A stretch of DNA of 64,000 nt from Poecilobothrus nobilitatus (Eukaryota; Arthropoda; Insecta; Diptera; Dolichopodidae), in contig OX352773.1 of NCBI GenBank assembly GCA_947095535.1, positions 74,666,591 to 74,730,590 on the forward strand, in the 5' to 3' direction. The translations under genes were made by a program, and so were the position numbers. Numbering within the stretch: the first letter of the stretch is position 1; every line of letters begins with the position of its first letter. The notes beneath the pieces are model-generated. The model saw nothing but the letters and a program-made list of their open reading frames with translations. It did no database searches and was not told where the DNA came from. This document shows positions 48,161 to 58,874 of the stretch, one piece after another.

Positions 48161-49010
48161 TTAGGGATTATGGAAAAGTAGGAATAAAGAAATATAAATA
48201 AAGGGAATTGAGAAATATGGAAAGTTACTGGAGTTTAGAGGATTGTTTAAAATAAAAATGTTGATGTTCTTCTTCAATTTAACGATGTTATACACGTTAT
48301 TATTGTTAATTTTTAGAAATACTTCCGACGGCAAGGTATTCCATATTTGCGATATACGCATTAGAAATGAATTTCCATGCGCATAACTGCGTCATCTGAG
48401 GATCTTTAAGAAATAGAAGTTGATCTGAGCTGTCCTCCTAATATCTTGGATGCAATTTTTAACAGGTAGACATTAAGATTTTTATTTCTTCTTAAGAGAT
48501 TACTAAAATTGAGTGAATGTATCAATGACATGTCGATGAGTTAGTGAAGCCAAAGATATGGGGTAGGAATGGGATCGTTTATTAAATGGATTGCTACGTT
48601 TTGCATTTTGTTTTGGTATCCTAATGCTGTTTGTAGAGCTCCTGTCAAAATATATGCATTGTTGTCTATTTTAGACCTGATGAAGGCTTTATATATATAT
48701 AATTAGAAAATGCAATGCTGATAAAAGTTTGTTTTGTAAAATAATCAGGTTTTATTTTTAATATTTTAATAATAAATTCATTTTGAAGCCATTCTGAATA
48801 GCAATAGGTACAATACAGAATGCACTATTGCAATGCTATTTGTAGCGTTCGACCTGTCCAAATGTGTGCATTATATTTCATACTAGTCCTGATGAAGGAT
48901 TTATATATTGATAGATAGCAAATCTAATACTGATAAAAATTGGTTTTTTAAATAATCAGGTTTTATTTTCAATATTATAATAGCAACTTAATTTTGAAGC
49001 CATTGACACT
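48161..49010 (-). pseudogene. LINE reverse-transcriptase C-terminal relic with internal duplication
   Basis: On the minus strand 48680-48560 reads KAFIRSKID, NNAYILTGALQTALG, then YQNKMQNVAIHLINDPIPTP. This follows the LINE order Y-K-S-F-I-R-S-K-[IL]-D-Y-G, then V-Q-N-x-A-[IL]-x-L-I-x-D-P. 48361-48320 gives MRISQIWNTLPSEVF, the WN-x-LP-x-x-V motif near the ORF2 C-terminus. Stops and frameshifts lie between. The upstream part is duplicated: 48898-48840 repeats KSFIRTSMKYNAHIWTGRT, about 210 bp away. It is non-functional; the catalytic core is missing. The motif order strongly supports a Jockey/I/CR1-like LINE. Confidence 0.75.
48620..49010. repeat. Diverged tandem duplication, about 210 bp
   Basis: Two units share 'aatgctgtttgtag'/'aatgctatttgtag', 'cctgatgaagg', 'tactgataaaa'/'tgctgataaaa', 'ataatcaggttttatttt' and 'attttgaagccatt'. 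They start near 48620 and 48830. They lie within the LINE relic, so they duplicate part of it. Confidence 0.8.
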
Positions 49011-49082
49011 CGAATACACTTGAAAATCACCGAAAAATATATTATAATATTTGTATTAAAAAGCAAAAAGAAAAAAATTTAA

Positions 49083-49240
49083 GGGGGTCTCGGAAAATTG
49101 CAGTAAGAGCATATAAACTAAGTTGTAAACACCGAGGGAGTGTGAGTTCTAATACCACACACTTCTTAAGAATATTTCCATCTTACGACATTTATAGCCA
49201 CGCCTGAAAAGGAAAATTGCATAATTTTCTACAATAACAA
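49083..49240 (+). mobile_element. SINE family B copy
   Basis: A tRNA-like head beginning gggggtctcgg, with 'caccgagggagtgtgagttc' then taataccacac (box B decayed), followed by the family body 'cttacgacatttatagccac' then 'gcctgaaaaggaaaattgc'. Matches the minus-strand copy at 8.6-8.77 kb and the body at 51.55 kb. The head's 'gaggga(g)tgtg.gttc' is related to SINE-A. Confidence 0.7.
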
Positions 49241-49244
49241 TAAT

Positions 49245-50520
49245 TATTTATTATAAATAAAGATCTCATCATATATATATGAATAATTTATGCCACACTT
49301 TTAAAATATTAGATAATAATTTAATTTAATTTACAAATAATTGAATAAAAATAAAAAACAAAGAAAAAAACAGAATACCATAATAAAAATTAATAATAAT
49401 AATAAATATATGCATTAAATAATAAAAATATTTCAACAATAAATTTTTCCAAATAACATAAGTACATATAGTTAAATATAGTTCACATATATATTATATA
49501 AAAATATAGTATATATAGAATGGTTTTTCTGAATGAAATGTGTACTATACAGAGTACATAAAAGGAAGTAAAAATAAAACATAAAAAAAAAAAAAGAATT
49601 TTAATTTTAAATTCGAATTCAAAAAAAATCCCATTAATTTTTTTTTCTTTTGTTTATTGTTGTTTATTAAAATAAAAAAAAAATTTTTTTTAGTATATAT
49701 TACGATCACTTTGATATTAAAAATGGCAATTAAAAGTCTTCATTAAAATATAAAATGGTGTTGTTTTTTATTTTATTTGTTTTTATTCAAATTTCAAATT
49801 ATATATTATTATGTACTTTTAATATCTGGGAATTAAAATTCTTTTACAAAATATTCAATAATAATATTAACATTTTTTATTTTTATTTGAGACTTTCTTT
49901 TTTATTTCCGATACTATTATAGAAAATAATTAATTTTTTTTTTTTTTTTTTATAACCTCAATTTTATTTACTTTGTAGTATAGAATATGTATGTAAATGT
50001 ACTATTGATATGTATATAGTATTTTATATTCTATATTGAACATAATTTTGTTTTGTTTATTCAGAGGTAGTACTTTAAATTAAAAACAATAAAAAAAAAA
50101 AAAAAACAAAACAAACAAAAAAAAAAATCGAATTAAGAATCAACTAAATTAAATAATAATTTATAAAAATATTATTACTAACGGGTGGTCAATAACAGGA
50201 AATAATAAAAACATAAAAAGACAAAAACAAAAAAAAAAAAACAGGAAATTTGTGTATATAAAAAAAAATTTTAATTATAGGTAGGTATATTCTATATATA
50301 AAAATTTATACTATATATTAAAGTAATCTTTATTTATAAAAGTATATTTAAAATGTCCGCTAAATAATGTCAAGTTCGATTATGTATTAGAAAAAAAAAA
50401 AAAAAACAAAAAAAGTTATTTATTTCTTCGAACGGAAGTTTTGATTAATTTATAAAACGATCTAATAACTTATGAACTAAGTATATATAGTGAAATATTT
50501 AGACTTATAAAATATAATGT
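49245..50520. other. AT-rich non-coding block
   Basis: Homopolymers (49934-49951, 50090-50106, 50391-50406) and A/T repeats. Nothing else. Confidence 0.6.
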
Positions 50521-50524
50521 AAAT

Positions 50525-50601
50525 GGTCTCCTATTAAGCGTGATCTCCTATTAAGAGTGGTCTCCTAAAACCATGGTTAATGATGGTCACCTATTAAGCG
50601 T
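50525..50601 (+). repeat. 17-bp degenerate tandem repeat
   Basis: Units 'ggtctcctattaagcgt' (50525), 'gatctcctattaagagt' (50542), a decayed unit at 50559 and 'ggtcacctattaagcgt' (50585). Period 17 for the first three. Confidence 0.75.
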
Positions 50602-50777
50602 AATTATATTAAAAATATTCATACCGTATATTTAATTTAAGCATGCGGTATTGAATTAATGCAACTAATATGTTTTCAGGTCTGTGAGGAAATTTCTTAA
50701 AGATTATCCAAAAGTACAATCGTTTTCAAGAACAATTGACAAAATAACTTTGATTAATTTGTCTATGACAAAACTAG

Positions 50778-50991
50778 GTCTAAGTAAAAAGAAGTAAGAT
50801 ACATGTATAGTAAAAGTTTTGAATATAAATAATTGTGATGGCCATATTTTAATTGACAATATTAAGATATATGAATATGAATCTTATATAAGATATCTTA
50901 ATTTTCAATTAAAATGTTGTCATCACAATTATTTATATGCGTGATATCTATACCCCAGGTGTATCTTATTGTTTTTTTTTTTTACTTAGAC
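50778..50991. mobile_element. 214-bp foldback element
   Basis: Outer ends gtctaagtaaaaa (50778) and the reverse of 50985-50991 plus its T run match; 'aataagatacac'-like segments match next. The inner arms are 'tataaataattgtgatgg' then 'attttaattgacaatattaa', and the reverse complement of 50890-50940 gives 'tataaataattgtgatga' then 'attttaattgaaaattaa'. Nearly the whole element folds into one stem. No coding. Palindromic MITE type; target duplication not obvious. Confidence 0.75.
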
Positions 50992-50994
50992 TTA

Positions 50995-51540
50995 CAGGAA
51001 TAGATTAAAAAAAAGTTGATTCTTATTTAAGAAATCTTCTATAATCTCTATTAATAGAGTTTTATTTGGAAATTTTATGGTCTAATTCTTATTTGGAAAA
51101 ACTTGAATTGAATATTTAATCTGTTTACTATTAATGGGATTTTATTTATACCAGTCTTGGCAAAATAAACTTAATATATTACTTTACTGAGAATAATGCT
51201 GGGCTTTTTGATAATATCACCTTCTATGCTTAATATTAATAAATGTCAACCCATATAAGAATAATTTTCAGCAATAGTTATTATTTATTATTATTATTAT
51301 TACATTAATGCATTATATAAATATAAATACATCTTCATTATAGGGCCGGTTGCATTTTATGCATGTGGGCCAGAGCAATAGTTTTTAATAGTTTTTTTTT
51401 TCAAATTGCTGTCTTAACTGACTGCATTACCTCTATATATAATAGTCATCAGGTGTCATATGATATAATATGATATTGCACGTTTGCATGACACTTCACA
51501 TAACTAACTATATAATATAGTTTGAAAATCATCAATCATC
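50995..51540. other. AT-rich non-coding spacer
   Basis: (att)n near 51281-51302 and a G+C-richer 'agggccggttgcattttatg' at about 51342. A weak hairpin with ends gtgtcat/atgacac lies at 51452-51491. Nothing named. Confidence 0.5.
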
Positions 51541-51544
51541 ATCA

Positions 51545-51630
51545 GGTGTCATCACGACATTTACAGCTACGCCTGAACAGGAAAGGCTGTGTAATTTCCT
51601 GTCCACATTTATGTGTCAGAGAAATGCATT
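51545..51630 (+). mobile_element. SINE family B body fragment
   Basis: 'cacgacatttacagctacgc' then ctgaacaggaaa, 'tgtaatttcctgtccacat' and ttatgtgtcag. Body only, head missing. The same block is in the copies at 8.65 and 49.2 kb. Confidence 0.65.
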
Positions 51631-52605
51631 AAAAAAAAAATCATTCGTTGTCATTTAAAAAGAAATCATTAAGTCATTAGGATATAAAAGAGAGAGAGAG
51701 AGGATACAAATTATATATATATATATATATAGTTTTTAGTAATATGAGTTTTCTCAAATGATTTGTTATGACTATTATAAATAGAATTGTGATTTTGTAT
51801 GTGTCATATTATGTAATCATATCGAAAGCTTATCAAATATTCATATGGTAGCTAATAATTATTATATTTAAAGGTATTGTCATTTAAAGTTTTTAACTAG
51901 GTACCAAAAAGTAAACATTATTTGTGTAAGTGAATTTTAATGTAAAGTATTTCATAAAATTCATATCATATTTCATATTTTCATCTCTACAGTTATAGAA
52001 GCATGCAGATAATTTTCAATATTTTATTCTCTTTCTTTGATAGTTAAGAATAATTTCTTTTATTGCATTTTAGTTTTAATTATAATATTAAGTTTTTTAG
52101 TATTCAACTATGTTAGAAAAAATTAAAAATTCAATTTAAGTTTTTAACAGAGACATACATTTAAAAAAAAAACATAACATAAAAGGATAATTCAAAAAAA
52201 AATCTTAAGATAATAAAAAAAAAATTTCACTTTTAATTAAGAAATCAAAATATTTTTAATTATAATAAATAAAATTTTATTTTTTCCATTTTATATTATA
52301 TATTCACAATAAATTAATTTATTAGGAAAGAAACAACAGATATTATATAATATGTATATAATCTATATAATAAAGAATTCTATTTTATAATAAATAGCTT
52401 TTTTCAAAATTTTTTAAAATATTTTTGGTTGGTTTTTCTTTTAATAGTGTCGTAAAAACTGTATACGATTTTTTTTATTTTTATAGTTACGATTGATAAA
52501 ATTTTTTTTGTGGTTATTACAATATATATACAATATTCAAATTCAGTATAGTCGAATTTTAAAATTTCTTCTTTTTATGTCGATATGACAAAAATTTCTG
52601 AGTTA
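51630..52605. other. AT-rich non-coding block
   Basis: (ga)n at about 51689-51701 and (ta)n at 51713-51731. Nothing else recognised. Confidence 0.6.
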
Positions 52606-52608
52606 AAA

Positions 52609-52702
52609 GTCTTCTGGGGTTTTATGGCTCAAAAAACGAGCTAAAATCCCCGGGAGATTATAACTCTGAAGAGTGAGCCAATACACCCCCAAAAAACAAG
52701 AC
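52609..52702. repeat. Imperfect hairpin upstream of satellite
   Basis: Left 'gtcttctggggttttatggc' and tca; right end in reverse is gtcttgttttttgggggtgt then attggctca. An inner hairpin pairs 'ggggttttatggctc' with gagctaaaatcccc. G/C clusters are unusual locally. It precedes the 252-bp repeat by a few tens of bases. Confidence 0.6.
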
Positions 52703-52733
52703 ATAATTCCCTATAAAATTGTGTATTTATATA

Positions 52734-53400
52734 TTCGTTCATGCGATATTCTATATTAGGGTTTAAGAACAATTTTAAAGTTGGTTACAAAATCAAGGTT
52801 ACCGCTTTTTTCAGAGTATTTATGTATTTGTTCTGGAAAAACAGAATACCCTGATTTCGTATCTAACTGTAAAATCCCTCGTAATTTCGTCTATGCGAGA
52901 TTCTATATTAGGATGCATTTTAAAGTTGGCTACAAAATCAAGGTTACTCCCTTTTTCCATAGTATTTATTTATTTGTTCTGGATAAAGGGAATACCCTAA
53001 TTTTATATCCAACTCTAAAATCTTATCATTTTGAAAAAAGAGAATACTCTAATTTTGTATTTAACTCTAAAATATCTTATCATTCTGGAAAAATAGAATA
53101 CCCTGATTTCGCATCTAACTGTAAAATCCCTCGTAATTTCGTCTATGCGAGATTCTATATTAGGATGCATTTTAAAGTTGGCTATAAAATCAAGGTTACC
53201 CCCTTTTTCCATAGTATTTATTTATTTATTCTGGATAAAGGGAATACCCTAATTTTATATCCAACTCTAAAATCTTATCATTTTGAAAAAAGAGAGTACC
53301 CTGATTTTGTATTTAACTCTAAAATATCTTATCATTCTGAAAAGTGGAATACCCTGATTTCGTATTCAACTGTAAAATTTTATCAAAAACTATTCAACTC
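52734..53400 (+). repeat. 252-bp higher-order tandem repeat (satellite-like)
   Basis: The block 'aaaatccctcgtaatttcgt' recurs at 52871 and 53123, a period of 252, with partial units before and after. Inside, sub-units of about 52 bp ('aataccctgatttcgtatct', aactgtaaaatc) start near 52990, 53042 and 53096. Adjacent copies differ at few bases. As 252 = 84 x 3, a 239-codon frame (52781-53500) stays open and repeats SKISYHS..KIEYPDF-type segments. No domain, promoter or exon context supports a real protein. Related single segments occur inside the MITE at 56.5 kb. Confidence 0.85.
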
Positions 53401-53519
53401 TCTAGGTTCAGCGATTTTGACATATCGCCGTTTTTTATTTATGTATCTTAAGTTTTTAAATTATTTTATTTTATTTTTGTGGCCAGTTTTACAAACGTAG
53501 TTGAATATTATGACTGACG

Positions 53520-54680
53520 AAATTATATATTTATATTGTATTAAAGAGCAAAAGTCAGTTCCAACCAAACATCTACATATGCATATAAAAAAATTGTAAA
53601 TTTTCGCATGTGTTCCATAAATTTTCTTCAAATTAAAGAAAGAAAAAAAAAAAAAAAACAAAATAGTTTTCTATTCTCAAATATTTTTTTTGCACTATTT
53701 AAAGAATTTTGATTAAATTTTAGAAAAACTTTAGTAGTTTATGTATATATGAAAACTTTTAATTCAAAATGCATTTTTAATTTCCTTTTCTTTTTTATTA
53801 TTCTTTATTTAAATACTTTGGATTGCAATACTGAAAATATAAATATTTGAATAATATTCTTTTAATTTCAGTATGTTTATTGTTTCCAAAATAAAAAGTT
53901 TATCAATTTATAAAATGAATAAAAATGCATATAAGAATAAAAATTTTATTTATATGGTCAATCTATTGGATATTCGTTTTCTTCATCGGATCTTTTCAAG
54001 TAGTTGACTTATTTCAAATTAATATCCGTATTGGTTTTCATTTGTTAATTATATTAAACCAAAATAGTTTTTTTAAGCTGTTGTTATTGAAAAGGGAAAT
54101 CTCTAAGTTCAGCAGTATTTTGCGAGCTCTACCACTAAAAATTAAACCAATGGAAAACTCTTCAGTACTCACGCGTAATTTTTTTTTTTCCATAAGTGCT
54201 CATGCTGGGGGTCATGAAGAATATTTTTACATCATACATCTGAATATTTTTAACAAAAAAAAAAATAAATAAAAAAAAAGTGTTAAAATAAAAACATTTA
54301 TAAAATATTTTATACTTATATTTTGCATTTTTAAAACATTTTGTTGCAATTGCTTTAAACATATACAGCAAAATTCATGAATCTTTATAGTCATAAAATG
54401 TAAAATTTGATAATATAAATAATGTAAAATAATAAACATTTTCTGCAATGCAAGGTTTAATAACACAACACAAAGTAAAAAATAAAAACAAATGCTTAAG
54501 AATAAAAAAGTTATTGACTTCTGATATAAATTTTGGTAGTAAAGACACGTACGCCAGTATTGGAGAGTTAAATGTTATTCAACATAAGGTTTATGTTTAT
54601 AAAATTGCTTATTATAGTTAAAGATAGGATAACTACATATACATATTGTATTATACCAAACTATATTTCATATAATAACA
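53520..54680. other. AT-rich non-coding block
   Basis: Poly-A at 53641-53658. The 115-codon frame 53925-54272 is hydrophobic at its start but resembles nothing known and runs into a poly-A tract. No supported gene. Confidence 0.55.
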
Positions 54681-54687
54681 TAATAAT

Positions 54688-55048
54688 AATAATAGCTGCT
54701 ATAGTGACAGTGAGGTTGCCTTCAATTATTACCTCATGCAGTAAGGTATTATATACTACTGCATGTTGTAATTGGTGATGACTATTGTCACTATTAACAA
54801 AATAGTTTAATAATAATTGGCGGATTCATTTCTTCCTTACAGGTCCACTCCCAATTCAATGTTCCCGCATCTTATTGTCCTATCCTTTCCTATCCCTACT
54901 CCCTAGCTAATGTACTACTTTAGCAGGTAGAGATTTTATTCCATTATATTAGCTGCAGGAGGAGGTGGGTTTAGTCAGTAAGAATTTGACACTATTAATG
55001 GGGAATTCTTGGAGTCTTTGGAAAATTCCCACCTCGCTTAGAAAAATA
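54688..55048 (+). repeat. Interspersed repeat family D, copy 2 (SINE-free)
   Basis: Same ordered blocks as 45.34-45.99 kb: 'agctgctatagtgacagtga', 'tatactactgcatgttgtaa', 'ggcggattcatttcttcc', 'tcccaattcaatg', 'tatcctttcctatccctact', 'attccattatattagctg', 'ggaaaattcccacctcgc'. It has the single 11-mer at 54881-54891 where copy 1 holds SINE-A. A short palindrome 'catgcagta' / 'tactgcatg' lies at 54736-54766. Confidence 0.8.
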
Positions 55049-55049
55049 A

Positions 55050-56170
55050 AAATTTGAATATTAGATCTTAGTTTTTCAATGTTCCTCATTTCAAAAATAC
55101 CCTCAGACGAAAATGAATAGTTCATCAGTTGTAATTCTTCTATAGCTTATAAAACTAAATAATAAATAATGGCCATAAAGAATAGACCAAGAATAATTCC
55201 TGCAATAATGCTTTAGTTATAAATTTTTTAAGTATCATTACGCTGGTAATCCCTCGATCCAATATAGAATTTATTTAGTATTAAAAATACTTTTTATAAT
55301 ATTGAAAGGTCAATTTGGAATATTGGAACAATTCCACACTAATTTTTGTTTTTTAATTTAATTTTTTCAGTGTAATAAATTTTTACAGAGACATAAAAAA
55401 AAAAAATTCCTTAAAATTAAAAAAAAAAACAATTTATTTTTCTTAAATGTAAATGGAATTTAAAAATTATTTTGAATGAAAAAAAAACCTCTACAAATTA
55501 AAATTCTAGAAAAAAAAAACTTTTTGTATAAATTCTTTAAATAGACAGAAAAACGCAAATATTGTTTTTTTTTTTTTTAGAGTAAATAACAATATAAAAA
55601 CAAAATTTGTGGAAAACACAAAAATTTGGAAAATCATGGAATAAAAGAAAAAAACTAAGTCAAAATGTATTTACTAAATCATAGAAAATACTAAGCAACA
55701 CGAGAAAAACAAATACATCTGCTATTCCAATTATTGTTTTTTTTTATTTTATATATTTTTTTACCTTTTCTACTAAATAAATTTTCATTCAATTCAGAAC
55801 ACAATATAAACTAATTTATGTGGCTTGTTGTAAATGAAAAAGAAAAAAAATTTATTTTACTTTATTAGAAGAAAAAAACAAAAATAAAAAAGAAAAAAAA
55901 AACAAAAGAAAATGAAAAGTTTTTATTGCAACCTCTACCTTTTTTCAACCATATGCATGCAATTCCATGTTTATTTTTCATTTCAATTTTCTGAATTATT
56001 ATTTTTTTTTTTTTGGATCTTGAAATAAAAAAATTTTAATTCATTTTTGTATTTAAATCTTAAAGATATTAAATTTATCAATAGAATAAATAAACATATC
56101 CATTAAAAAGATATTCTGTTCTGATTTAGTATTTAATTCTATAAAATTTATTATATTCAAGTTTTTGGAT
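55050..56170. other. AT-rich non-coding block
   Basis: Many A/T runs (55397-55408, 55563-55579, 55998-56013). Nothing else recognised. Confidence 0.6.
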
Positions 56171-56179
56171 GTTATTATC

Positions 56180-56888
56180 GGCGGGATGACTTAACTTCCA
56201 CGGACATAAATTCCATGGAGCTTTTGTGTGTTCTTAAATTGACTTAAGTTCCATGGATATAAAGTCCAATTTTAAATGGATTTAAGTTCCATTAAAATAG
56301 ATATTAAAATTGCATGGAATTTATCACAAATTTGCTATGAAACATAAGTACAATATATATATTATATGTACGTGGGTGTATGAAGCTTTACCAAAAAATA
56401 TTCCGAATTTAAATTTTGCTGGAAAATATTCTGAATGCTACAAAATCAGAATTGCTCTTTTTGCAGGATATAAATATCAATACATTTGCGAAATTCTAAA
56501 TTAGAAGAGATTTTTAAGTTAGCTTAGAAAGAGAGCCTTGCTCCAGAATATTTATATATCTGCATAAGTATGCGATCTTCTGTATTAGGAACGAAAGAGT
56601 ATATCACTGATTTTATAACCAACCCTAAAATCTTCCCCAATTATTTTCTTTATATACATATGAGGAAATTGTAACTATGGCCATTTTATTTGAAGTATAA
56701 CTTTCAACAAAAAAGTCCGCAGCTTATGGCCATTTTATTTGAGACCTAGTTTCCAACACAAAGTTGTCAGAACTTCCATCAAGCGTAAGTCTATTTGGAA
56801 ATGGCCATAATTTCAATAAAACTTAAGTTCATTTAAGAGGACATTAGTGCCATGGAACTTATGTCCGTGGAAGTTAAGTAATCCCTCT
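56180..56888. mobile_element. 709-bp MITE-like element with long inverted ends
   Basis: Left end 'gggatgacttaacttccacg' then gacataaattccatgg; the right end reversed is 'gggattacttaacttccacg' then gacataagttccatgg, with further inverted similarity ('cttaaattgacttaagtt' versus 'cttaaatgaacttaagtt') to about 80 bp in. The ends are flanked by 'ttattatc' at 56172-56179 and 56889-56896, a candidate 8-bp target duplication (as in hAT elements), but the sequence is A+T-rich so chance is possible. The centre carries a tandem 'tatggccattttatttga' (about 56676, 56724) and a segment at 56520-56640 like the 52.8-kb satellite. No transposase; the 64-codon frame 56310-56504 has no motif. Confidence 0.8.
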
Positions 56889-56899
56889 TTATTATCATT

Positions 56900-58225
56900 A
56901 TTCATGTATTTCAAATTATGGCGTAACTTTTGAGTCCACAAATTAAAAAAATAAAATACATATTAAAAGCTTCATTATTATATTAATTAAAAGAAATTAA
57001 TTTTTGTTAATGGAAATTAATCTTTTTCATCTGATCCTATAGTAGAGTATTAAAGATCCAATTATTATCGCAGATCTGCGATAGTATTTCTTTTCTTTGA
57101 TTAGGAAAATAAAAAAAAACATAAGCTTATTTTGAATATTTAATAATTTGTTTTGTTTTAGTTCTTGTACAAATGAATCCATATATAGAAAACAATGTGT
57201 TTGATTAAGAAGAGAATGCAACTTACTGTAAACTTCAAGTACTATTTATTTCAAAATATATAAATACCTTTACTTTGTTCGATACGTCGTCTTAAATGTG
57301 TTTTTGCTCCTAGCTGCTGAACAAAGTATGTTATCTTTTGGTACTTAATTATATTTCTGTTTTTCAACCAAAGTCCAAAAACAATTCGGTCTTTGGGTAT
57401 AACAACCTGGACTATATTGCACCAACCATTTACCACTAACGAAGTAATCTTTTTTTGATAAATTTTTGTTGTACCAAAACCATATTTGGTAATAACTCAA
57501 TTAGGTTTTGATAAGTAAAAAAAAACTTACTTATCAAAAAAATGTATTATTTGATTATTGATAAGTGATTGGTGCAATACGTCCCAGATTGCTAAACAAG
57601 TTGTTTCAATACTAAATGTTTTTGGTTTTTTTGTGCTTATATTTTAGGAGTGCTTTTTTTTTGCAGAATTTAAATTGTTACTTTTATTTGTGGCGGTCAC
57701 AGAAATTTTTTAAAACAATTTTGACATATGTGTCTGATTTTCCTATAGTATAGGTACAAACATTTATTAATCTAAAATTTGATTTATAGTTTAATTTATT
57801 AGTTAACTGTATAAAAGTGATGATTGCAAAATAAATAAATAAAATAATTTTTATGCCTTTTTTTTTTGGCAACAAAGCACATAAAAGCACTTGTTTCTAA
57901 ATAATTTGTAATGTGTAGGTTAATTCAGAAGGTGAATATATTTTTTAAAAATAATAAGCCCTTAGTCATCAATATTACTTTGTTTTTAGTGGTAACTAAA
58001 ATAACAATATTCTTTCCATACAATTTTTTTTGTAGTTTTTTAAGATACACCTCTTTATTCAAATAAAAACAAGGCAGAATTCAAAACCAAATGTTTTTTA
58101 AGGCGCACATTTTCCAAAAGGCAATTAAAAGTATCTTAGAATTGTGACTTGTGCACCAAAATTTATAATTTTTCTTAGACTATTCCGTATTATGTAATAT
58201 AAGAAAAACCAATCAATCAATTGAC
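56900..58225. other. AT-rich non-coding block with two palindromes
   Basis: Perfect 16-bp palindrome 'atcgcagatctgcgat' at 57067-57082, and a hairpin with 13-bp perfect arms (57506-57518 and 57527-57539; 'ttttgataagtaa'). Frames at 57027-57221, 57251-57436 and 57684-57890 (minus) match nothing I know. Confidence 0.6.
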
Positions 58226-58229
58226 ACTA

Positions 58230-58385
58230 AGTCAAATGCATAAAATTGAGCTTGAACTCAAATCACACTTTTTTAAGCAAAAACTTGTTCTGTTTTGAAG
58301 TTTTCTTGCAATTGAAACAAAAACGAGTGTTTACTTAAAAAAATAAGATTTAAGTTCAAACTTAGTTTTCTGCATTCGACCATAT
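58230..58385. mobile_element. Foldback family F, copy 5
   Basis: Left 'gtcaaatgcataaaattgag' then cttgaactcaaat; right 'aagatttaagttcaaactta' then gttttctgcattcgac. About 155 bp; arms well preserved. Same ends as the 16.9-17.3 and 26.1 kb copies. Confidence 0.7.
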
Positions 58386-58469
58386 ATGTTTAGTTTTAAG
58401 AAAACCCTAAACATATTAAATTAAAATGTTGGAGCTTTAATTTCAGCATTTTATTTTCTGCGTTCAGTT

Positions 58470-58870
58470 GTGCCAATGTCTAAGTTCCAGGTGTCTAAAA
58501 ATAGAAAATTTTAAATTTTTAACCTCAATTTTGAGATTACTTATGAAAAATCTTCTTTCAAAATTTCAAGTTATAAACTAAGGACGTTTTGGAGTTATAT
58601 ACGAAGGAAAATCTTGTAAAATTTTGTTTTTACATAACGGTAAACTTAAATATTAATTTGTATAATATTGTATAATTTTCATTTTGATTTATAAGTAAAA
58701 AACATGTCCTATCGTTTGGCGTTTTTAGATTGAAAAAATACTAAACCGAATCTAAAATACACATGTTAAAATTTAATTGTTATATTTTAAACTGTTTAGA
58801 AGTTTTGTAAAGAGACAGACGGATGGATGAACAGAGTCAAACTAATAAGCCAAATTTGACAAATTTTTTT
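58470..58870 (+). repeat. Interspersed repeat family A, copy 4
   Basis: 'ccaatgtctaagttccaggt', 'acataacggtaaacttaaat', 'gtcctatcgtttggcg', 'aaaatacacatgttaaaa' and a 3' 'gtaaagagacagacggatgg' then 'agagtcaaactaataagcc'. Collinear with copies at 0.4, 0.9 and 14 kb. It lies about 85 bp after foldback copy 5. Confidence 0.65.
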
Positions 58871-58874
58871 ATTT

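Noticed and set aside
52734..53400. CRISPR-like array
   Set aside because: Units are contiguous with similar spacers inside each repeat; this is a tandem satellite in eukaryote-like DNA.
53925..54272. 115-codon frame with hydrophobic N-terminus
   Set aside because: No recognisable motif, ends in a poly-A tract, and hydrophobic residues are expected from T-rich codons.
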